Shown here: positions 54,617 through 61,291 of the stretch, one piece after another
Numbering within the stretch: the stretch's first letter is position 1
Layout: the number at the start of each line of letters is the position of its first letter
Origin: Longirhabdus pacifica
GTDB lineage: Bacteria > Bacillota > Bacilli > Paenibacillales > DSM-105158
Reading direction: 5' to 3'
DNA length: 64,000 nucleotides
NCBI RefSeq assembly: GCF_004115085.1
Contig: NZ_QXJP01000002.1
Location: forward strand, 1-64,000
The notes under the pieces: model-generated
Database searches by the model: none
What the model was told of the DNA's origin: nothing
What the model saw: the letters and a program-made list of their open reading frames with translations, nothing else
Made by a program: the position numbers and the translations under genes

Positions 54617-55015
54617 TCAAGATTGATCTGGTTGTTCCGGGCAAGCTACAACGGTAATCACGTTTTTTTCAGGATCTCTCAACTCAAAATGCGGTGTCAT
54701 CTCTGGATTTGTATAATCGGTTATATCTGTTATGATATCGGCATTCTTTGCTTTTAAATCATTAAACGTGTCTTGAATTTCTGTCGTATTAATGCCAAGC
54801 ATGGGGCTTGGTCCACCACGTATTTTTTTCTTGTTCATGATCGTTAATGCTGTTGTTCCCGTGAATGGATCAGACCCAAATTTTAAACGAGCTACAAACT
54901 CATTTTGAAAGATGAGGTCAAACCCTAACGTATTCGTATAAAAATCAACTAATTTTGTCATATCTCTAGCAACGATATAACAACTATCTACACGTAATTC
55001 TGGCTGTTGAGCCAA
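54617..55015 (-). CDS. VOC-family protein
   Basis: 132 residues, TTG start with GGGAGG eight bases upstream. Pattern: LRVDSCYIVARDMTKLVDFY, FDLIFQNEF, and HFELRDPEKNVITVVACPEQ at the end. Typical bleomycin-resistance/glyoxalase fold. Just outside the biosynthetic locus. Confidence 0.78.
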   Translation of the reverse strand: MAQQPELRVDSCYIVARDMTKLVDFYTNTLGFDLIFQNEFVARLKFGSDPFTGTTALTIMNKKKIRGGPSPMLGINTTEIQDTFNDLKAKNADIITDITDYTNPEMTPHFELRDPEKNVITVVACPEQPDQS

Positions 55016-55089
55016 TATGCATTCCTCCCTGTATGTAATATAAACATATTAGATTATATTACAAGAAGAAACATATCATTACTTTATCA

Positions 55090-55608
55090 TTAGTTTGGTG
55101 CGGTTGCTTTCTTCTCTACTCCACTGATACTATTTACATTCTCACGGCGTTTCCGATCGTTTGCTTCTTGCAATTCACTCCACTTATAAAGCAATGCTCC
55201 CGAAATGATCACCACAACGCCTATAAACTGTGTAAAAGTAAAAGGAACTTGATTTAACCCTAACCACCCAAACGTATCAAACAACAGCGCAAATAATAAC
55301 TGAGAACTTAATATGATCGATGTTGCATACGTAGGACCTAGTATACTAATACTCTGAACGAGACACGTGACGACACCAATTCCTAAAATCCCGCTAAACC
55401 AATGCCAAGTTTGCATATGATCTAATGCAAACATGTCTCCGCCTTCTATCGTCAGTCCAATGATAAAAGAAGCGGTAAATCCAAGGCCGAGTACCAACGT
55501 CGTTGTTGTCAACTGTCCTGCCTTCTCCTTGACCTTACTGTTAAATATATTTTGCAAGCTGACTAGACACCCTGCTATACACGCTAACAATATGGAAATG
55601 ATGGTCAT
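55090..55608 (-). CDS. YdcZ/DUF606 DMT-family transporter (copy 1)
   Basis: 172 residues, about five membrane helices (IISILLACIAGCLVSLQNIF; GVVVIISGALLYKW). AAGGAGGTAGAAGGC precedes the ATG. Small YdcZ proteins often occur in pairs that form one transporter; the second copy is at 56411-56842, with a Crp-type regulator gene between. Confidence 0.8.
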   Translation of the reverse strand: MTIISILLACIAGCLVSLQNIFNSKVKEKAGQLTTTTLVLGLGFTASFIIGLTIEGGDMFALDHMQTWHWFSGILGIGVVTCLVQSISILGPTYATSIILSSQLLFALLFDTFGWLGLNQVPFTFTQFIGVVVIISGALLYKWSELQEANDRKRRENVNSISGVEKKATAPN

Positions 55609-55660
55609 GCCTTCTACCTCCTTTATTTATTGTGATGTTCTATGATGATTCATGCATAAG

Positions 55661-56365
55661 TTACATTGGTTCATATATACTTTGTCCTGTTATTTTTTTT
55701 AGTCCTTTCACGTCTTTAATTTCAACCTTATTTTTACTACGTTCTGTTAACCCTTGTTCGCAAAACTTTTGAATGACACGATTGACGTGTCGATAACTAG
55801 TACCGATTAAATTCGCTATATCTGTTAAACGAGAACTGCTTAGCTGCGTATGAAGAAGCGCGTCGTTCTCATCGTACGTAATAGATAATAAATAACTAGC
55901 GAGTCTCACTTCTACTGGATACAATAAATTGAAGCGCATGGTAGTGGATTTTAAGTGAAACTTCTTTGTAATAATATCAAGCATAAATTGTAGGAATTTG
56001 ACGTCCTCTTGTGTATATTGTTGCAATTTCTTATGGTGAACCCTAAGCATATAAGTAGGAGATACGCTCTCTACGGTATTCATTATTTTAAGGCGTTGAA
56101 TATACTCTACATCGCCAAACACTTCTAATTTTGATATAAATGAAAGTATTAATGTTTTGCCTTCAGGAGAGGTCGTATGCACTTTGACTTTACCTTGCAC
56201 AAGAACATGCAAATAAGTCAATTCATCCCCTTCCGAACATATATACTCTCCTGGTTCAAATAAGCATAAGGATAGATGAGGCAATATACTATCGTTTAAC
56301 ACGGTTTTTAATTGGAACTTATCCAAAAAACCATTTAATTTATCTTTGTCTTCTATGATTTTCAT
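55661..56365 (-). CDS. YeiL-like Crp/Fnr-family regulator
   Basis: About 234 residues from ATG 56365. Cyclic-nucleotide-binding fold (LFEPGEYICSEGDELTYLHV, LVQGKVKVHT) and a C-terminal HTH (LTDIANLIGTSYRHVNRVIQ). It has the N-terminal layout of YeiL. It is flanked by two YdcZ genes, which it probably controls. Confidence 0.85.
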   Translation of the reverse strand: MKIIEDKDKLNGFLDKFQLKTVLNDSILPHLSLCLFEPGEYICSEGDELTYLHVLVQGKVKVHTTSPEGKTLILSFISKLEVFGDVEYIQRLKIMNTVESVSPTYMLRVHHKKLQQYTQEDVKFLQFMLDIITKKFHLKSTTMRFNLLYPVEVRLASYLLSITYDENDALLHTQLSSSRLTDIANLIGTSYRHVNRVIQKFCEQGLTERSKNKVEIKDVKGLKKITGQSIYEPM

Positions 56366-56410
56366 TTCATCACTTCTTTCTCTTTTGTAGCAGGTTACTG
56401 TAAACATGCA

Positions 56411-56842
56411 TCACAGTCTTAGTATAATAACACCCGCAATCATCAGCCCTATACCTAAACATTGTGAGATCCGTACTTTCTTTTTTGCGATTTCAAACCA
56501 TCCTCTTGCATCAATAGTAAAGGTGAGGCATAATTGCGCAATGAGTAAAAGTGCCACTGTAATCGTCACACCAATATATTGCATTGCAGTAGCATTACTA
56601 AACACTACGATAGCACCGAATGTGCCTCCAATGAGATATAAAGGTTTGACTTTGGATAAACTTTTAACTTTTATGCTTTTATTTTTGGAGAACAGTAAAA
56701 TGAGAAAACATATGATAAATCCGGTCCACTGCGTTATGGTGGCCATTTGCCACGCTCCAATATCTTGGCTAATTCTTGCGTTGGCTACACCTTGAAGCGT
56801 TAAAAAGGCTCCTCCTAACACAGCCAGTATAAGTCCTTTCAT
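56411..56842 (-). CDS. YdcZ/DUF606 DMT-family transporter (copy 2)
   Basis: About 143 residues, hydrophobic (KGLILAVLGGAFLTLQGVAN; CLGIGLMIAGVIILRL). ATG 56842 has GGGAG eight bases upstream. First gene of the ydcZ-yeiL-ydcZ group. Confidence 0.8.
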   Translation of the reverse strand: MKGLILAVLGGAFLTLQGVANARISQDIGAWQMATITQWTGFIICFLILLFSKNKSIKVKSLSKVKPLYLIGGTFGAIVVFSNATAMQYIGVTITVALLLIAQLCLTFTIDARGWFEIAKKKVRISQCLGIGLMIAGVIILRL

Positions 56843-56992
56843 ATTCATCTCTCCCTCATCGTGTATCTACCATTCATTAAACAACAATTTCAATCGTTCA
56901 AAAAGGACTTATGTCCTCATTATAGCAAAAAAATGGGTATTACATTTATGTATAGTTTTGAAAAAAATTTATCATACATTCCGCTATGAATT

Positions 56993-57023
56993 AAAAAAAC
57001 GCGTCATGTTCACGCGTTTTTTT
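56993..57023. terminator. Bidirectional terminator
   Basis: AAAAAAACGCG (56993-57003) pairs with CGCGTTTTTTT (57013-57023). It marks the end of the multicopper oxidase unit (minus strand). Confidence 0.75.
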
Positions 57024-57099
57024 AACTATATTCTTATCTGTCATGTGAATGACGTTTTATTGACATAGAAAAAAGAAGCAAATACATGAGATAGTCATA

Positions 57100-59163
57100 T
57101 TAATAATGCCATTTTAAAGGTAACTTCCTCAATACTTTAAGTGGTCTCATCATATCGTTATCTTCGTGATCAAGAATATGACAGTGCCACACGTAACCAG
57201 GGAAAACAGTAGGATCAAACGGAAATAGATTTACACCAGGCTTAGCTAATGCTGGATCCACTTCTTGAGGAGTGAACCGCAATCGTATACGTGTAACCTG
57301 TCCTGGGTTCACTTGGATCGTATCTTTCCATCCACGTTCATTAGGTTCTGGTTCAATCGGAGCACCTAGCAAAAAGGGTTCTACAGCAAGTGGTTTGGGC
57401 TTTTGACCAATAGGAGGCATACCATTCATCTTCATCCAGACTTCATTGTATCTGTCTACATCCACTTCTTGACGATTCACTAGTAAATGGTCGATTAAAT
57501 GAATATGAATGGGATGAACAGCTGCGGTAAGATTAACAATTTGCCATTCTTCTGTGGATCCTATAATCGGTAATTCAGTCGTATCATCTTCCCATTTTTG
57601 CCCGTTTAGCAACAATTCCAACGGATTATTTGTAGCGGCATCACGTACAATATTCAACGTTAAAATACGATCTGGTACATTGGGTGTTAATTTCGGGATT
57701 TTATTTAGTTTAGGAGGAAGAGCCTTCGGTTTTTTAGGGATCGAATCAACAACGGTAAATTGCATGATGTTACCTGTTGTTTGTGGATCAGGTAAAGGAC
57801 CATTAGGAAAAGGCGCAGGAGCATCGTTTGTTAACGTTAACTGAGTTCCTGGTTCAAATTGTGAGAAATCTACTAAAATATCAATTCGTTCCGCTGGGCC
57901 GATCAGCACTTCCGTTAACTTTACTGGTTCTGGTAAAAATCCACCATCTGTCCCTATTTGTGTGAATGGAATGTTATGACCAAATTTATCTTGTAGACGA
58001 AGGCGATAAAATCTTGAATTTGATCCATCTAATATTCGAAAACGATACTGCTTTCTTTTGACATCTAGGTTAGGCCATGTATTACCATTGACAATAATAG
58101 CATCACCTATAAAATCTGGCATCCAATAAGGATGAACATCCGGGTTTACCCCATCTGCTGGAAAGAAATAAGACCCATCTTCATTAAAAATTCGATCTTG
58201 TATGACTAATGGTACTTCGAACTCCCCACATGGCAACAGCGGTTCAATTTTATTTTTCGGATCACGTAACAAATAAAAACCTGCCAGTCCCAATGCTACA
58301 TTGAGTCGCGTTATGCCAAGCGTATGATCATGGTACCAAAGTGTTGTTGGTTGTTGACCATTAAAATAGTTGTACTTTGTTGTTACGAAAGCTTGACCTA
58401 CCTTCTTCTCTTTTGATGTAAACCACGCTTCTGGGTTACCATCAAAATCAGGTCTTACTTCTCCCCCATGCAAATGCGTTACGATGGGCACAGGACTTTG
58501 TGCTTTCGGATAACCAGGTGGAAACGGCTTAAAGGGTGGCACAGGTTGTTTTATGTTGTTAGGGTTTGCCCAATGAAGTGTCGGATCAACAGGGAATGGA
58601 TGAGGAACAGTAATATTATTAATCCATTGCACATTCACTGGAATTCCGCGAATGGCTTCAAATGAAGGACCCGGAGAGCTTTGAAAAAAAATACAGTTAT
58701 CTTTGTGGTCATGGTTATGGGAAGGTGCATGAAGTGTTTGAGGTTCATGATAGTTATCATGATTTGTATCGTAATACCATGCACCCTCATCATGTTCTTC
58801 ATCGTGATGACTGTCTCTATGCGCATCATCGTATTGGGGATCACAGTGATCATCTTTGTGATGTTTTTCATGTCTCATATGATGTTTCAATGTGTAATCA
58901 CATGATGCATGTTTATCATCATCGTGTGCTTGACAACGATGGTACTTTTTAGGGTCTTCAATTAACCCTTTATACCCCAAAAGTATAGTTTTTGGATACG
59001 GTGCTGGAAGAACTTGCTGAAAAAAAACTTCTGCACTTACTTTGTAGTCGTGGCTTTTGACTTTTCCTTTATCATCTTTTATTACCGTTGGTTTGAAAAC
59101 AGGAGGAATAAACAATGGTGTTACAAATTTAGGTATATCAAATGGATTTATACGTTTTACCAT
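57100..59163 (-). CDS. CotA-type multicopper oxidase with His/Asp-rich insert
   Basis: 687 residues against about 513 in CotA. All copper motifs are present: THLHGGEV, LWYHDHTLGITRLNVALGLA, HPIHIHLIDH and VWHCHILDHEDNDMMRP (type 1 Cu Cys, His and Met). Extra sequence of about 100 residues between roughly 75 and 170 is dominated by His, Asp and Glu (HMRHEKHHKDDHCDPQYDDA and more), a likely metal-binding loop. CotA is a spore-coat laccase/bilirubin oxidase; here no signal peptide is visible, which fits a coat protein. AAAGGAGATTATAA precedes the ATG. Confidence 0.92.
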   Translation of the reverse strand: MVKRINPFDIPKFVTPLFIPPVFKPTVIKDDKGKVKSHDYKVSAEVFFQQVLPAPYPKTILLGYKGLIEDPKKYHRCQAHDDDKHASCDYTLKHHMRHEKHHKDDHCDPQYDDAHRDSHHDEEHDEGAWYYDTNHDNYHEPQTLHAPSHNHDHKDNCIFFQSSPGPSFEAIRGIPVNVQWINNITVPHPFPVDPTLHWANPNNIKQPVPPFKPFPPGYPKAQSPVPIVTHLHGGEVRPDFDGNPEAWFTSKEKKVGQAFVTTKYNYFNGQQPTTLWYHDHTLGITRLNVALGLAGFYLLRDPKNKIEPLLPCGEFEVPLVIQDRIFNEDGSYFFPADGVNPDVHPYWMPDFIGDAIIVNGNTWPNLDVKRKQYRFRILDGSNSRFYRLRLQDKFGHNIPFTQIGTDGGFLPEPVKLTEVLIGPAERIDILVDFSQFEPGTQLTLTNDAPAPFPNGPLPDPQTTGNIMQFTVVDSIPKKPKALPPKLNKIPKLTPNVPDRILTLNIVRDAATNNPLELLLNGQKWEDDTTELPIIGSTEEWQIVNLTAAVHPIHIHLIDHLLVNRQEVDVDRYNEVWMKMNGMPPIGQKPKPLAVEPFLLGAPIEPEPNERGWKDTIQVNPGQVTRIRLRFTPQEVDPALAKPGVNLFPFDPTVFPGYVWHCHILDHEDNDMMRPLKVLRKLPLKWHY

Positions 59164-59472
59164 TTATAATCTCCTTTACTAAAAAATATATTTTATTCAC
59201 ATCCTCTATTTTATTATGTATGAATGGAAATTCATAAGGGTATATATTGATTTTTGTTAATTTGTATTGTTGCATCAAGTATACATGACAATTCATCTTA
59301 TTTTTTCTGACACATCACCTGCTATGTTGCTAGTTTACTGGTACCAAAACTTATTAAAGTGAAAAAATCCCCAGTCATGTAACTGGGGATAATAAAAATT
59401 ATTCGATATATATCATTAATACTATCATTACCGTCTAGCACTACGGTACCGTTGTCGTTAGTGTGATTGTCA
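59164..59472. other. Intergenic region with terminator and C-terminal echo
   Basis: It holds the promoter of the oxidase gene, the terminator at 59367-59390 and, at about 59400-59455 on the minus strand, a frame reading DNGTVVLDGNDSI. This resembles DNGTTLVHGNDSIP near the end of the surface protein at 61292, and suggests an old duplication. Confidence 0.5.
59367..59390 (-). terminator. Terminator of the bromoperoxidase gene
   Basis: ATCCCCAGT (59367-59375) and ACTGGGGAT (59382-59390), followed on the minus strand by TTTTT. Almost the same hairpin terminates the next gene at 61238-61261. Confidence 0.85.
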
Positions 59473-61029
59473 CTATAGTGTAATCGTTGTACCATCGAAT
59501 TTTGTTAACGTAAATCCTTTCACGTTTTCATTGAAGAGTCCATTGTATTCTTGTAGCATGCTAATGGCGGCTTTCTCCCCTAATCTCATCCCTTCATCTC
59601 CATCAGAGCGATAATGTAACCCTGCTGCATCACGACCGTGTGAAATGTTCGCAGCTAATTTATTTAATTCTCCTCCAATCGTAAGGGCAGAGTCGTTATA
59701 AGGGACTAGTCCGCTCCCGTCTTCATTAACATCGATGGCATCTGGGATAATATAATCTTCATTGAAGAAGGCTTTTAATACTGTGACACAGGCACCAATA
59801 ATCACTGCATGACCAGCTGGATAAGAAGGATGCGTTGGACAGCCTTCAGGGTAGGCCATGGGTAATAAATAAGAATCGTGCGTTGTATATACTTCATTCA
59901 ATACGCTTGAATGTAATAATTGTTCATGAATAGGCGTTTTGTATTTTCCAAGTAAGTGAAGATGCACCCTTCCACCGAAGCTTTCTGGTCTTATTCTCCG
60001 ATGAACAAGGAATTTTTGATACCATGCTGATCCTAAAGCTATTCTTGCTACTTTAGCTACATAATCTAAAATATGTGCATCTCCAAACGTAATAAAGCCC
60101 CTTTGAGTAGCGGATAAATGGTATGGATTAGCCTGATCAAGCGCCTCGCTGGTTTGCTTTGCATATTGTAATAAAATTAAGCAAGCAGATAATGCACTTT
60201 GATAAGAGAAATCTTGATGCACATAGTGACTTAAATCTCTACCTGTACAAATATATCGTGGCTTTTCAATATACGTTTTTGTCTTGGATGTATGCTTGCC
60301 ATTTATGATAGCCAACCACGCTTCATATTCCGTCATAAATTCTAACCCTGGTGTAGGTGCTTGATATGCTTGTGAGATAGACGTAACGCCGTAGGGGATG
60401 TCTTTCCATAAAAATTGAGATAAAAACGGACCGTTTAAATTACCTGGGCTGCTTCCTCTAAAGATTGTTTCCCCCGTAATCTTATCGTTAATTGTCGGAT
60501 GTCGATGATTAGTGAAAGTAGATAAGTCTTGTCCTGCTTTTTCCATCGTTTCATCTGAAGTATACTTAGCAAAAGGAACGTCTCTCGTTAAGGATCTCCA
60601 GTACAATTCGGCCATTTCTGCTGCCATCTGTGCACTGCTGTATTGTGGTGCTGGTTCCATCGTTAAGTGGTAGCAATCTGAACCTATCAAATCATAAGCA
60701 TATGCGGCTTGAGGGTTATACAGTTTATTTTCCCCACCCATCTTGATCTCGTCAAAATCAGATGAAGTACCTGTAGTCAATGCTCTAATATACGCATTAT
60801 ACGCTTTAATATCTACTATACCTAGTTCATTGTGCGGTAATGACTTAGAAAAGTTACCGAATTTTTCTGCATATCGATCTTCATCACCGTTAGCTTGCTG
60901 TTTTTCCAATACGGCTTCTTTTTGTACATTTGCTTTATTTACTCTATGATTATAAGCTTGTTCTCGCCTCATATTACCGGTTGAAGAAATCGTTGAAGGT
61001 TGTCCAATCCACTGTTCATCCTTATACAC
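59473..61029 (-). CDS. Vanadium-dependent bromoperoxidase, algal/cyanobacterial type
   Basis: About 518 residues. Vanadate-site segments: QKFLVHRRIRPESFGGR, CPTHPSYPAGHAVIIGACVT and SHGRDAAGLHYRSDGDEGMR. GGELNKLAANISHGR and the C-terminal LTKFDGTTITL also match algal enzymes. The Ser of the SGH motif is Ala, as in cyanobacterial forms. It oxidises halides with peroxide. No signal peptide is evident. The start is GTG 61029 with AAGGGTGA upstream, or GTG/ATG at 61038/61035. It lies beside a copper oxidase and a surface protein; the three may act outside the cell or at the spore. Confidence 0.9.
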   Translation of the reverse strand: MYKDEQWIGQPSTISSTGNMRREQAYNHRVNKANVQKEAVLEKQQANGDEDRYAEKFGNFSKSLPHNELGIVDIKAYNAYIRALTTGTSSDFDEIKMGGENKLYNPQAAYAYDLIGSDCYHLTMEPAPQYSSAQMAAEMAELYWRSLTRDVPFAKYTSDETMEKAGQDLSTFTNHRHPTINDKITGETIFRGSSPGNLNGPFLSQFLWKDIPYGVTSISQAYQAPTPGLEFMTEYEAWLAIINGKHTSKTKTYIEKPRYICTGRDLSHYVHQDFSYQSALSACLILLQYAKQTSEALDQANPYHLSATQRGFITFGDAHILDYVAKVARIALGSAWYQKFLVHRRIRPESFGGRVHLHLLGKYKTPIHEQLLHSSVLNEVYTTHDSYLLPMAYPEGCPTHPSYPAGHAVIIGACVTVLKAFFNEDYIIPDAIDVNEDGSGLVPYNDSALTIGGELNKLAANISHGRDAAGLHYRSDGDEGMRLGEKAAISMLQEYNGLFNENVKGFTLTKFDGTTITL

Positions 61030-61079
61030 GATCATCACCCTTTCTTATTTCATAAGATGGAGAAATCTCAACTTTAACC

Positions 61080-61105
61080 TTTACGCCTAGCTACTGAGGC
61101 GTAAA
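61080..61105. repeat. Stem-loop repeated from 43710
   Basis: TTTACGCCT (61080-61088) and AGGCGTAAA (61097-61105) with an 8-base loop, just upstream of the bromoperoxidase start. Same stem and flanks as at 43710-43735. Confidence 0.7.
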
Positions 61106-61237
61106 CTTGCTTTTCATTATTTCTGTATCTTAAATATATTTGTCTCCATTGTACTAACGATGACGAGAAATAACTCAGCTTTCAACTCCACTTACTCTGT
61201 CTTTGTAGGTAGAGTGACGATGTCACGGTACACAAAA

Positions 61238-61261
61238 ATCCCCAGTCCATAGACTGGGGAT
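61238..61261 (-). terminator. Terminator of the surface-protein gene
   Basis: ATCCCCAGTC (61238-61247) and GACTGGGGAT (61252-61261), followed on the minus strand by TTTTT. Near-copy of 59367-59390. Confidence 0.85.
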
Positions 61262-61291
61262 AAAAACATTCATTTTACAATGAGACTTGCG

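Noticed and set aside
58635-58952. Several His/Met-rich frames over the copper oxidase insert
   Set aside because: The GAT/CAT-rich DNA of the insert opens all frames; the oxidase frame is continuous with conserved copper motifs on both sides.
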